DNA from: SAR202 cluster bacterium bin90
Lineage (GTDB): Bacteria > Chloroflexota > Dehalococcoidia > Lucifugimonadales > JADFKI01
Reading direction: 5' to 3'
DNA: 45,065 nt
Assembly: GCA_002238855.1 (NCBI GenBank)
Contig: MPND01000031.1
Coordinates: forward strand, 1 to 45,065
This document shows, piece by piece, positions 17,772 through 25,958 of the stretch; positions within the stretch are counted from its first letter, which is position 1; each line of letters begins with the position of its first letter. Position numbers and translations under genes: made by a program. The notes beneath the pieces are model-generated. The model saw only the letters and a list, made by a program, of their open reading frames with translations. It did no database searches and was not told the DNA's origin.

Positions 17772-17823
17772 AGCATTCTGTTCAGGCCAATCTGTTTATT
17801 ATTGACGATTCGGAGTTACGACA

Positions 17824-18927
17824 ATGACGCAATACCAACTGGAGCGTAATCACGGCTGCCGCGTCTCCGACGCCTGGACATTTCGCGGACTGAAGACCGC
17901 CGTCATCGAGAACGAGTTGCTGAGGATCGTCGTACTCATAGACAAGGGCGCGGACATCTACCAGTTCGTACATAAGCCAACCGACACCGACTTCCTGTGG
18001 CGCTCCCCTTGGGGCGTGCGCGATCCGTCGGTGAGAATCCCCACAACAGGCTCCGGAGAAGGCTCGTGGATGGACGTCTATGAAGGCGGCTGGCAGACCG
18101 TCTTGCCCGGCGGCGGCTTCCCCACGCAGCACATGGGTGCCGATATGGGCCTCCACGCCGAGCTGAACACCGTCCCGTGGGATGCGGCGATTATTGAAGA
18201 TTCTGTCGATGTAGTCTCGATGCGCTTCTGGGTGCGCGCCGCACGCACTCCATTCTTCTTCGAGAAGACGCTTACACTCCGAAGCGGCTCATCAGTGCTC
18301 GAAATCGAAGCCCGCCTGACCAACGAAGGAGAGGAGCCCGTTCCCTGCGTATGGGGTGAGCACATCGCACTGGGCCCTCCCTTCCTCAGCGAAGACTGCG
18401 TCATTGACCTGCCCGGCGGGACCCTGATCAACGAAGAGGGCGACGACTGGCACCCCAACAACAAGCTGAAGGGCGGATACCGAGGCCCCTGGCCAATGTC
18501 CCAGCTCAAGGACGGCACGCCCAGGGACCTCAGCAGAATACCGCCCAAGTCTTTCCGCTCTTACGACATGTCATACATCGCCGACATGCCCGACGGTTGG
18601 TACGCCGTAACCAACCAGAAGACGGGTGTTGGCTTCGGATTCCGCTATCCGACGAATGTGTTCAGGTTCTTGTGGTACTGGCACTCCTTCGGCGGCGGCT
18701 TCGGCTACCCGTGGTATGGCCGCACCTACAACGTCGGCTTGGAGCCGTTCACGAGCTTCGGCAACAGCGGCATCGCAGGCGCCGTCGAGAACGGCACAGC
18801 GCTCCTCGTCCAGCCCGGCCAGACCGTTGAGACATCCCAGCGAGCAGTCGCCTTCAGCGGAGCCTCGCGCGTCAACTCAATCTCCCCTGAAGGACTCGTG
18901 ACGGTTGACCCCGCGACAACCCCGTAG
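17824..18927 (+). CDS. DUF4432 / aldose-1-epimerase-like protein
   Basis: A protein of 367 residues of the galactose-mutarotase fold. It begins with ENELLRIVVLIDKGADIYQFVHKPTDTDFLW, the typical DUF4432 start, followed by GGWQTVLPGGG, GLHAELNT and the WGEHIALGPPFL block carrying Glu and His in the active-site position. A later LWYWHSFGGGFGYPWYG segment and a GLEPFTS block match the family's conserved C-terminal half. Members interconvert sugar anomers or bind unusual sugars; the real substrate is unknown. GGAG precedes the start. It is the last gene before the promoter and ABC importer, within what looks like a sugar-oxidation cluster. Confidence 0.8.
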   Translation: MTQYQLERNHGCRVSDAWTFRGLKTAVIENELLRIVVLIDKGADIYQFVHKPTDTDFLWRSPWGVRDPSVRIPTTGSGEGSWMDVYEGGWQTVLPGGGFPTQHMGADMGLHAELNTVPWDAAIIEDSVDVVSMRFWVRAARTPFFFEKTLTLRSGSSVLEIEARLTNEGEEPVPCVWGEHIALGPPFLSEDCVIDLPGGTLINEEGDDWHPNNKLKGGYRGPWPMSQLKDGTPRDLSRIPPKSFRSYDMSYIADMPDGWYAVTNQKTGVGFGFRYPTNVFRFLWYWHSFGGGFGYPWYGRTYNVGLEPFTSFGNSGIAGAVENGTALLVQPGQTVETSQRAVAFSGASRVNSISPEGLVTVDPATTP

Positions 18928-19036
18928 AAACGACAAGAATAAAGTCTCTTCGTCATTGTCATACAAATGTCACAAAACCCAATCTCTTAGCCAATTCTTG
19001 TCAAGGCAAAATAGTCCTATAAATTCCACAAATGAC

Positions 19037-19064
19037 TTGACAGTTGCGTCTCAATCAGTAATAT
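19037..19064 (+). promoter_or_regulatory. sigma-70 type promoter for the ABC importer
   Basis: TTGACA (19037-19042), a 16-base spacer, then TAATAT (19059-19064). This lies about 110 bases upstream of the substrate-binding protein start, in the most AT-rich part of the 247-bp gap after the DUF4432 gene. The 10-mer CATACAAATG occurs upstream (18960-18969) and just downstream (19071-19080) of it and could be a regulator site. Confidence 0.6.
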
Positions 19065-19174
19065 TGCTTGCATACAAATGAGTCTTGCGTATTATGCGAC
19101 AAATCGATTTGAAAGAGGCTTGCGCACCGCCGAGACTTCTGAATCACATAGGCAACCAGCCTAAAGGAGGGATA

Positions 19175-21271
19175 ATGGGTAGATTACCTGTTATAGGAAC
19201 CAAATGGAGGCTCTTCGGCCTCTTATCCGTGGCAGCCGTAGCGCTATTTGCTCTCGCTGCCTGTGGCGGCGCAGAAGAAGCGCCAGCGACTGCACCGGCT
19301 CCGGCACAGCAAGCGGCAGCGCCCGCGGCAACCGCCGTACCAGCAGCCCCAGCACCGGCACCCGCGGCAACAACGGCACCTGCAGCAGCAGCAGCGCCCA
19401 CCGCAGCGCCCGCGCCGGCACCCACCGTCGCACCCGCGCCCGCTATGGCAGGCTCGGTCACGATCACCATGGGCATCCCCGAAGTCTCCGAGCAGTTCGG
19501 CGACTTTGAAGTCCAGACCTATGGCGGTAGCCCCGGTGAGATCAACATGGGCTACTTTGACCAGCTTCTGGTCCATGACGGCACAGACCCGCTCGCACCA
19601 TTCGTTGCGGAAGAGTGGAGCATCAACGACGCCGGTAACGAGCTGACGCTCAAGATCCGGAAGGGCATCAAGTTCAATACCCCCGAGGCATTCGCGGGCG
19701 AGGACTTCGGCGAGCTCACCGCTCACGACGTCGCATGGAACTTGAACCGCCAGAACGCTGTCGTCAACCCCAGCCTTGGTGCCGCTATCGGCGCCCAGCT
19801 TGGCGCGACCTTCGGCGAATCTACGGCAATTGACGACTACACGGTCAAGTCCCCGATGGTAACTGACATCTTCTGGGGCATCCCGATCAGCGAGTTCGAC
19901 ATCAACGACACCACCGTCAGGCTCGACAGCCAGAAGGCTTACGAGACCATGGGCGCAGACGCCATCCAGTTCGTTCCGGTTGGCTCAGGCCCGTTCACCA
20001 TTGGTGATTGGAAGCCTAACGACCGTGGCGAAGTTCATGCCATTCCTGAGCACTGGATAGAAACAGCGCACATCGGCAAGTTCATCGTCAGGCAGATGCC
20101 TGAAATTACATCCCGCATGGCGGCAATGGAAACCGGCGAAATTGACCTCGCATCTATCGACTTTGCAAGGCTTACCGAGCTTGAAGAGAAGGGTCTGAAG
20201 TTCATCCCCACGATGAGCGACCGTGACACGATGACCCTTAGCGTCATCTGGCCCGGCAACCTCTGGACCGACAAGAACGCAAAGACTGAAGAGGCTCTTG
20301 AGCCTTGGATGTCCCCCGTTTACGAAGTTGACCACCCGCACCTCGGTAACCCCTGGTGCGACCTTGGCAAGCCCTGCCAGTACGAAGACACCAACAACCC
20401 TGAGGGTATGAGCGACATGGAACAGGCTCGCTTGGTTCGCTGGGCGCTCTCCATGGCAATCGACCGTGAGGGCATCGTGGAAGTCCTCCAGGCAGGCTTG
20501 GGCACTCCTATCTACCTCGAGCTTATGGGACCGAAGTTCCCGGGTTGGCGCCCGGAGCGCACGGTCACACAGGGCATGATCAATTCCGCCCACGAGAAGT
20601 ACAGCAGCGACCTTCTGGGTTCGGGCACGGACTGGCCTGAGTACGATCTGGCCGCCGCGGAGCCGAACTATGAGTGGCCCTGGACTATTCCGCTGGACTT
20701 CGACGAGGCAGAGCGCCTTCTCGACATTGCTGGCTACCCGCGTGGCGCGGACGGCACCCGCTTTGAGATCAGCCTCAACAAGTACCGCTGCGAAACCGGT
20801 GATGTCTGCCTTGAGCAGGCTGACGCCGTCGCGGCAGGCTGGGAAGACCTCGGCGTAAAGACCGCCCTCCTTACTGAAGAGTACGGCGCAGTCGTAGTGC
20901 CGCGAATGCGTGACCGCACGCAGCCCTGGCCCGTAGTTAAGAACTGCAGCGTGGAGACCGCCAACTATCCGTTCGACTGGCCTCCGCCTCCTTCGGACAG
21001 CTCCTTCAGCCGACCGGCTTGGGGTTGCTCCTTCGAGAGCCGCTTCCTTGACTACATGTTCGTCAGCATCAATGGCGAGAGGGACAAGCAGGCACGCGAA
21101 GACCTCCACCTCGACATGGTTGACTACTACTACTACTGGCAGCTCTACAGCGGCATGGTTCAGCCGCCGCGCGGAGTCGCTGGCAATCCCGAGACCGTAG
21201 AGTCGTGGAACTCACGCTCCACCGCCGGCGGTTTCTGGGGCAGGCCTCAGCACATACTCCCCGCACAGTAG
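19175..21271 (+). CDS. ABC transporter substrate-binding lipoprotein, family 5
   Basis: A protein of 698 residues; the ATG at 19175 follows AAAGGAGGGATA, so the longer reading from 19085 is rejected. A lipoprotein signal ends in the lipobox LAAC with Cys30. Next comes a ~65-residue low-complexity Ala/Pro/Thr linker (roughly 34-98) that tethers the domain away from the membrane. The rest is a family-5 (DppA/OppA-like) binding domain: LKIRKGIKFNTPEAF, LTAHDVAWNLNRQN, VPVGSGPFTIGDWKPNDRGEV, and ALSMAIDREGIVEVLQAG. Such proteins bind peptides, oligosaccharides or related compounds. The two permease genes follow after a hairpin and a 269-bp gap. Neighbouring sugar-oxidation genes make a carbohydrate-like ligand plausible, but the family is promiscuous. 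Confidence 0.92.
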   Translation: MGRLPVIGTKWRLFGLLSVAAVALFALAACGGAEEAPATAPAPAQQAAAPAATAVPAAPAPAPAATTAPAAAAAPTAAPAPAPTVAPAPAMAGSVTITMGIPEVSEQFGDFEVQTYGGSPGEINMGYFDQLLVHDGTDPLAPFVAEEWSINDAGNELTLKIRKGIKFNTPEAFAGEDFGELTAHDVAWNLNRQNAVVNPSLGAAIGAQLGATFGESTAIDDYTVKSPMVTDIFWGIPISEFDINDTTVRLDSQKAYETMGADAIQFVPVGSGPFTIGDWKPNDRGEVHAIPEHWIETAHIGKFIVRQMPEITSRMAAMETGEIDLASIDFARLTELEEKGLKFIPTMSDRDTMTLSVIWPGNLWTDKNAKTEEALEPWMSPVYEVDHPHLGNPWCDLGKPCQYEDTNNPEGMSDMEQARLVRWALSMAIDREGIVEVLQAGLGTPIYLELMGPKFPGWRPERTVTQGMINSAHEKYSSDLLGSGTDWPEYDLAAAEPNYEWPWTIPLDFDEAERLLDIAGYPRGADGTRFEISLNKYRCETGDVCLEQADAVAAGWEDLGVKTALLTEEYGAVVVPRMRDRTQPWPVVKNCSVETANYPFDWPPPPSDSSFSRPAWGCSFESRFLDYMFVSINGERDKQAREDLHLDMVDYYYYWQLYSGMVQPPRGVAGNPETVESWNSRSTAGGFWGRPQHILPAQ

Positions 21272-21288
21272 AATAATCTCTTGAAAAT

Positions 21289-21318
21289 AGGGGAGAGGGA
21301 AGCAATTCCCTCTCCTCT
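21289..21318 (+). terminator. strong hairpin between binding protein and permease genes
   Basis: AGGGGAGAGGGAA (21289-21301) pairs with TTCCCTCTCCTCT (21306-21318), 13 bp with one G-U pair, around a GCAA tetraloop. There is no T-run after it, so it is more likely a partial terminator or mRNA-stabilising hairpin. Such hairpins commonly let binding proteins be made in excess over permeases. Its sequence resembles the palindromes at 23589-23617 and 30846-30868. Confidence 0.6.
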
Positions 21319-21384
21319 ACTCATTAACATTCGACAAATTGGAAGCCATAGCGCCTCCCAAGAGTAAGAGGCTCGGTTTTCGAT

Positions 21385-21411
21385 TGTCATTCCGAGGGAG
21401 CGAAGCAGGGA
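21385..21411 (+). repeat. dispersed intergenic repeat of the TCATTCCGAG type
   Basis: Begins TGTCATTCCGAGGGAGCGAA and continues GCAGGGA. It is a copy of the very common bacterial intergenic sequence 'TCATTCCGAGcgaagCgAGGAATCT', here in the gap between the binding-protein and permease genes. Recognised from general knowledge; only one copy of this exact type is in the window. Confidence 0.45.
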
Positions 21412-21540
21412 CAAAGCCAATACCGAAGATTACCGCTTCGCCTTCACTCCTTCAGAATTGCAACCGAGACAATCGCCCTACCGACGTAAGAGAAAAGCCG
21501 TAATTCCGGGCTAGACCGAATAAAGAGGTTCAAGTCGTCT

Positions 21541-22518
21541 ATGGCAAAGTTCTTAGCACGAAGATTACTCTCGATCTTCATCTCCCTCATTGGGGCGACA
21601 ATCTTTATCTTTGTCCTCACGAGGCTGGGCCCCGATCCTCTCACGCTCTACATCGGCGACGCCCAGGTAGAGCTTTCTGAGGAACAGATTCAGCTCATCA
21701 AGGAACAGCTGGGCTTGGACAAGAACCTGCCCATGCAGTACCTCACTTGGGTCTGGAATCTCATTCAGTTCGACATGGGCCAGTCCATCGGTACGCTCCG
21801 ACCTGTCAGCGAGATTATCCGCATTCACATTGCCGTAACCCTGATTCTCGCCGGTGGCGCATGGATTTTCGCCATCACCGTCGGCATCAGCATGGGCATT
21901 CTGGCCGCAATCAAACGTGCAACCTTCTGGGACTATGCCGGGCGTACATTCGCCCTGATGGGGCAGGCGACGCCGCAGTTCTGGTCCGGTGTGCTTGCCA
22001 TCTTCTTCTTCGCTGTTCTCTTAAGAGAATGGATAGGACTTGATTTCTTCCCTACGGGTGGAATTGGTGAATATGACGGCTTCCCGCTGCATTGGGGCAA
22101 TGTTAAGTATTACATCCTGCCGTGGATCGTGCTGGGTTGGCCCGCATCTGCCAGCATTATGCGCCTGACGCGCTCGTCTATGCTGGAAATACTCGACTCG
22201 GAGTTCATCAAGCTCGCCCGCGCTAAAGGCGTCAGTCCTATTACGATTATCTGGAAGCACGGGTTGCGCAACGCGATCATTCCGCCACTGACATCGGCTC
22301 TGGTTCTCCTGGCAGACTACCTGAATGGCGCCCTTGTCGTCGAGATTATATTCTCGCTGCCCGGCATCGGCACGGTCGCACTCAACCAGGCGGTTTACGA
22401 TAACGACTGGCCCCTGCTAGCGGGCACCGTCTTCGTGTTCCTCGGTATCTATGTTACCTTCGCATTTCTTGCGGACATTCTCTACGCGCTGATAGACCCT
22501 CGCATACGGTACGAGTAA
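21541..22518 (+). CDS. ABC transporter permease, DppB-like
   Basis: A protein of 325 residues with six membrane segments in the DppB/OppB pattern: an N-terminal segment (LARRLLSIFISLIGATIFIFVLTRLGPDP), a periplasmic loop with LGLDKNLPMQYLTWVWNLIQFDMGQS, then five more. The EAA coupling loop is EFIKLARAKGVSPITIIWKHGLRNAIIP (~220-247). It pairs with the second permease two bases downstream to form the channel for the ligand of the family-5 binding protein. The distant Shine-Dalgarno (AGAGG, 12 bases) suggests modest translation. No ATP-binding subunit genes follow. Confidence 0.93.
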   Translation: MAKFLARRLLSIFISLIGATIFIFVLTRLGPDPLTLYIGDAQVELSEEQIQLIKEQLGLDKNLPMQYLTWVWNLIQFDMGQSIGTLRPVSEIIRIHIAVTLILAGGAWIFAITVGISMGILAAIKRATFWDYAGRTFALMGQATPQFWSGVLAIFFFAVLLREWIGLDFFPTGGIGEYDGFPLHWGNVKYYILPWIVLGWPASASIMRLTRSSMLEILDSEFIKLARAKGVSPITIIWKHGLRNAIIPPLTSALVLLADYLNGALVVEIIFSLPGIGTVALNQAVYDNDWPLLAGTVFVFLGIYVTFAFLADILYALIDPRIRYE

Positions 22519-22520
22519 CT

Positions 22521-23546
22521 ATGCTGTCCAACCCTACCACTATGACCGACCTCGAACGCGACCTGATGGGCTTGCGGCAGTACCCGCCCGTACTGCAGCA
22601 GCTCAACGTCACCTGGCGCTTCATCAGGAGATGGCCGGTAATTCCAATGTCCATTCTTGCCGTGCTCATATTCTGCGGTATCTTTGCCCCGGCCCTTTCA
22701 ACACACGGCGAAGCTGCCGGCGGTATTCGTGACCGTCACTATCCGCCCATCTGGATGCAGGACGACAGATACGACAAGCTGCGAGCAGAGGGTGAGACGC
22801 CTTTCAACTGCTTGTGGAGCGCTGTCCTCGGAAATCCCGAGAATACTAGGCGCGCCGACGTGTGCAATTTCCACATCTTCGGCACTGACCACTCAGGCCG
22901 GGATGTCTATTCGCGCATGATGCACGGCGCGCGCATATCCCTCTGGGTCGCGGCGATCGCGCTTATCTTCGGCTTCGTAGTCGGAACTTCGATGGGCGTA
23001 ATTGGCGGCTACGCCGGCGGATGGATAGACGAAATCATCACCCGCGCTGTGGACATCTGGCAGGCGCTGCCATTCCTCATGGTCGCGCTCGTCTGTGTGC
23101 TAATTTTCGGACAGAGTACCGTATTGTTGCTTGCGCTGATGGCGGCGCTCTCATGGGTTCCCTTCGTAAGGGTTATCCGCGGTCAGACTCTGACCATCAA
23201 GAATCAGGCATTTGTTGATCTCGCGAGAGTCGCTGGTTGCTCCACCCCGCGAATCCTAATTCGCCACATCGTACCCGGAGTGATAAACACCGCGGTCGTC
23301 ATCGCCACACTCATCGTCGGTTCGCTCATCCTGGCTGAAGCCGCGCTCAGCTTCTTGGGTGCCGGAGTTCCGGCTCCTGACGCGACTTGGGGCAGCATGG
23401 TTTCAGAGGGTAGGGGATACATCAGCACTGCTTGGTGGCCCACCATCTTGCCCGGACTTGCGATTTTCATGGTCGTGATGTCACTGAACTTCACCGGTGA
23501 CTGGCTCCGAGACCGCCTCGATCCTAGACTCCAGCAGATCGGCTAG
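22521..23546 (+). CDS. ABC transporter permease, DppC-like
   Basis: A protein of 341 residues that starts two bases after the DppB-like gene. It has an N-terminal membrane segment (VIPMSILAVLIFCGIFAPAL), the hallmark FGTDHSGRDVYSRMMHGARISL, four to five further membrane segments, and the EAA loop FVDLARVAGCSTPRILIRHIVPGVIN. Between the first membrane segment and FGTD is an unusually long loop of about 60 residues with IRDRHYPPIWMQDDRYDKLRAEG, so it is longer than typical DppC (~290-300). This insert may touch the large binding protein. The two ATPases that usually follow (DppD, DppF) are absent. Confidence 0.92.
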   Translation: MLSNPTTMTDLERDLMGLRQYPPVLQQLNVTWRFIRRWPVIPMSILAVLIFCGIFAPALSTHGEAAGGIRDRHYPPIWMQDDRYDKLRAEGETPFNCLWSAVLGNPENTRRADVCNFHIFGTDHSGRDVYSRMMHGARISLWVAAIALIFGFVVGTSMGVIGGYAGGWIDEIITRAVDIWQALPFLMVALVCVLIFGQSTVLLLALMAALSWVPFVRVIRGQTLTIKNQAFVDLARVAGCSTPRILIRHIVPGVINTAVVIATLIVGSLILAEAALSFLGAGVPAPDATWGSMVSEGRGYISTAWWPTILPGLAIFMVVMSLNFTGDWLRDRLDPRLQQIG

Positions 23547-23588
23547 TCTGTTTCGAGAAAGGCTAATATACTTTCCTTGGGTTTAATG

Positions 23589-23617
23589 GTCCCTTCCCCA
23601 TTTATTGGGGGAGGGAC
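23589..23617 (+). promoter_or_regulatory. hairpin overlapping the ribosome binding site of the next gene
   Basis: GTCCCTTCCCC (23589-23599) pairs with GGGGGAGGGAC (23607-23617), 11 bp with one G-U pair, around a 7-base loop. Only TTT follows, so it may be a terminator after the permease genes. The 3' arm GGGAGGGA is also the only good Shine-Dalgarno for the ATG at 23624, so when folded it would hide that site. Confidence 0.55.
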
Positions 23618-23623
23618 TTTGCA

Positions 23624-24133
23624 ATGTACACGATCGGTTGTGCAAGGGTGAATCAAATCAATGAGAACGACCGCCGGATGCTGACCCTTGAATCCGCAAT
23701 GTGGATTCTTGGACGCCTCTGTATCGGAGTATTCCTGTCGGTGGCGCTTGCAGCGGCTACTTGGGTCTTCTCTCGCCTCTTCCTTCAGTACGTCGCCCTC
23801 GATACGACCACAATCTACATCACGCAATCCCTGATAATTGGCATACCGGCAGGAATTGGTGCTGTCGCGGCGTGGTGGAACCCGGAAGCTCCGTTGTGGC
23901 TAAAACTGTTGACCGCAGTGGTTACGCCTCAAGCGACCGCACTATGCGCGTGGCTCACCCTGGAGATTCGCGGAGTCTATACCTACTTCGGGCTGTTAGG
24001 CGGCTCGCACCGCGTCCCCGTCATTGACATTGGTGATCTGCTGGGGACCGTAATCGTCGCTTCGGTCATCGCCGCTAATGCCCTGGCTGCAGTCCCATAC
24101 CTCTACCGCCTCCTCCGCCACCAGGAAACCTAG
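23624..24133 (+). CDS. hypothetical four-segment membrane protein
   Basis: A protein of 169 residues not recognised from a named family. Four membrane segments can be seen, near residues 24-52 (MWILGRLCIGVFLSVALAA), 64-84, 90-110 and 138-160. The loops are short and the C-terminus is basic. The start at 23624 is supported by GGGAGGGA at about 6-8 bases, although that sequence forms the arm of a hairpin; a second in-frame Met (23678) begins nearer to the first membrane segment. It follows the two permease genes in the same direction, but its spacing and the hairpin argue for separate control. Function unknown. Confidence 0.65.
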   Translation: MYTIGCARVNQINENDRRMLTLESAMWILGRLCIGVFLSVALAAATWVFSRLFLQYVALDTTTIYITQSLIIGIPAGIGAVAAWWNPEAPLWLKLLTAVVTPQATALCAWLTLEIRGVYTYFGLLGGSHRVPVIDIGDLLGTVIVASVIAANALAAVPYLYRLLRHQET

Positions 24134-24170
24134 TCTTCCGGCAGATCCGTTCCGAATGTCCCAGTTTCAC

Positions 24171-24968
24171 CTATGTTCCCATCGGGCCGGTCTTTCCCGG
24201 CACCTCTGTCCAATCCTCACCAGCGCCATCTTGCGGCTCATACCCTAGCACTTGGCGAGTCGTCTCTATGTCCCAGATGCTCAGCGCATTGTCCGATTCC
24301 CCGTTCACGACGGCGAATCCCACCGAAACCGGCGCATCGATGCTCTTCCGAATCAACTGCGCCGCGTCCCGGTGACTCAGCCACAATGACAGGGCGGCAG
24401 GGGAGAATGTCGGATCATCCGGCGTCATAACCCATCCAATCCGCAAGCAGATCACCGAAATGCCATACTCGTCGTGAAAGTAGCTCCCCAGCGATTCTCC
24501 GAATGCCTTGCTCACGCCATAGTAGCTATCCGGACGCAGCATGTCTGGAGTCAGCGGAGGAAACGGACGCCGGACCTCGCTGATCCTTCCATCGTAGATT
24601 GCCCTGTACGGGTCCTGCATAAGCGGGTAGTTGCCCACGGCATGGTTACTGCTCGCGAACACAATCCGCTTCACCCCGGAAAGTCGCGCCGCCTCATACA
24701 CATTCCGCGTCCCGATCAGATTATTGCTCAGCACAGATTCCCACGAAGCCTGTGGACTAGGGTCAGCCCCAAGATGCACCACCGAGTCTATGCCCTCAAA
24801 CGCAGGCATTATTTCGCTAAGGTTAGCTATATCCGCCACCGTCGTCGGCACCGAATCCACCGCCACCCGGTCAATTCCACTCAGTTCATACCGCGTCCCC
24901 AGCTCCCTCCGTATGATCCCCCCAATCTGTCCACCCATCCCCGTAACAAGCACTTTCTTTCTGTCCAA
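24171..24968 (-). CDS. NAD-dependent epimerase/dehydratase (extended SDR)
   Basis: A protein of 265 residues if started at the TTG at 24968, which GGGAGGAAAC precedes at the right distance; a longer frame to 25007 has no such signal. It has the nucleotide-binding motif TGMGGQIGG (9-17), Asp33 for the ribose, SVVHLGADPSPQASWESVLSNNLIGTRNVYEAA, a FASSNHAVGNYP block and catalytic Tyr150/Lys154 (YYGVSK). The SSNHAVG motif and short length resemble uronate dehydrogenases, which oxidise uronic acids to lactones. That would fit with the neighbouring lactonase gene, but the assignment is by pattern only. It faces convergently onto the membrane-protein gene. Confidence 0.82.
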   Translation of the reverse strand: MDRKKVLVTGMGGQIGGIIRRELGTRYELSGIDRVAVDSVPTTVADIANLSEIMPAFEGIDSVVHLGADPSPQASWESVLSNNLIGTRNVYEAARLSGVKRIVFASSNHAVGNYPLMQDPYRAIYDGRISEVRRPFPPLTPDMLRPDSYYGVSKAFGESLGSYFHDEYGISVICLRIGWVMTPDDPTFSPAALSLWLSHRDAAQLIRKSIDAPVSVGFAVVNGESDNALSIWDIETTRQVLGYEPQDGAGEDWTEVPGKTGPMGT

Positions 24969-25082
24969 AGTTTCCTCCCTCAATTGCCAATTGCATTGAA
25001 TTTGCACACTAATCCACGTTATGCGAAGATTGTAGCCAATTTAGAACTTGAGCGTAATATCTCTGGCAGAGGGAGGGAATGA

Positions 25083-25802
25083 ATGAATTTCTGGATTTTT
25101 GTGGCCAACAATCAGCCGACCACTGCAGAAGACGCCTACAATCAGCGAATGGCGTACGGGTTGTGGGGAATAGGTGAGAATACTCCTAACTCGAAAAACT
25201 TGGAAAGGGGTGACAAGGCAGTCTTTTACCTCACCACTCCATTCAAAGCTTTTGCTGGCACTGCCATAATAGAGGAAACTGACCTTACTGAAGGTGAGCT
25301 TGTAACGCTCGCCACTGAACCCGTTTTCTTACAGACGAGTCAAGGAGTGAGGTTTACTGCTGTCGAACGATGGGAGGAACCCAAGAGTATAATTCCATTG
25401 ATTGACGATCTGGATTTCATTAAGAACAAGCAGGCTTGGGGAAGTTTCTTACAAGGCGGAATAAAGCGCATTTCTGAGGACGACTTTCAAACCATAAGGG
25501 GTATGGCTAGCCATTGGATAGGCGTTCTCACACACCACTGGGCAAAAGACGACCTGATTGAACAGGCAAGAGAGCTTCTCGACCGAAACGGCGACGCGCA
25601 GAGCCGCGCGCCCGGCTTCGTCAGCCGTGAAACATTCTACTCGCTCAACGATCCCACGCAGATCACCACGATGGTCAAGTGGACCAGCAACGAGATTTAC
25701 GAGGAATGGCGGGCAAGCCCCGAACGCGCAGCAGTCATGACCGGCGCAGACTCCCTCTGGTCGAAGCACACCGTATCCGAGCGCTTCCAGGTCGCTGACT
25801 AA
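25083..25802 (+). CDS. EVE domain fused to an antibiotic-biosynthesis-monooxygenase-like domain
   Basis: A protein of 239 residues with two unrelated domains. Residues 1-~136 form an EVE (PUA-like) domain: MNFWIFVANNQ, YGLWGIGENT, LERGDKAVFYLTTPFKAFAGTA, and FIKNKQAWGSFLQGGIKRISEDDF. EVE domains bind modified bases in DNA or RNA. Residues ~141-239 form an ABM-type dimeric alpha/beta barrel: WIGVLTHHWAKDDLIEQARELL, APGFVSRETFYSLNDPTQITTMVKWTSNEIYEEWRASPE. The codon use changes with the domains: the first 420 bases are AT-rich (TTT, AAA, CTT), the rest GC-rich like the neighbours. This suggests an acquired EVE segment joined in frame to a resident gene, whose own start may have been the ATG at 25503. 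GAGGGAATGA precedes the start. Confidence 0.72.
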   Translation: MNFWIFVANNQPTTAEDAYNQRMAYGLWGIGENTPNSKNLERGDKAVFYLTTPFKAFAGTAIIEETDLTEGELVTLATEPVFLQTSQGVRFTAVERWEEPKSIIPLIDDLDFIKNKQAWGSFLQGGIKRISEDDFQTIRGMASHWIGVLTHHWAKDDLIEQARELLDRNGDAQSRAPGFVSRETFYSLNDPTQITTMVKWTSNEIYEEWRASPERAAVMTGADSLWSKHTVSERFQVAD

Positions 25803-25932
25803 CCCGCGCATATATCCTAGTCAAACTCGTGGTCATATTCCGACATTCCCGCGCAGGAGGGTATCCAGTAGGGTTAGGGTGGGGAGACTGAATCGCAGAT
25901 GGACTGACCAACTGAAAGACTCAAAGCCTCCC

Positions 25933-25951
25933 CATCCTATATGACCTGTCA
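25933..25951 (+). repeat. possible degenerate copy of dispersed repeat family A
   Basis: CATCCTATATGACCTGTCAG-like sequence in the 156-bp gap between the EVE-ABM gene and the selenoprotein gene. It keeps the CATCCT start and the TGTCAG end of the family A element but is otherwise diverged. Confidence 0.3.
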
Positions 25952-25958
25952 GCCGCCG

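Noticed and set aside
19985..21109. A 374-codon minus-strand frame inside the binding-protein gene
   Set aside because: The plus strand encodes a well-conserved family-5 binding protein over the same bases; the antisense frame shows no motif.
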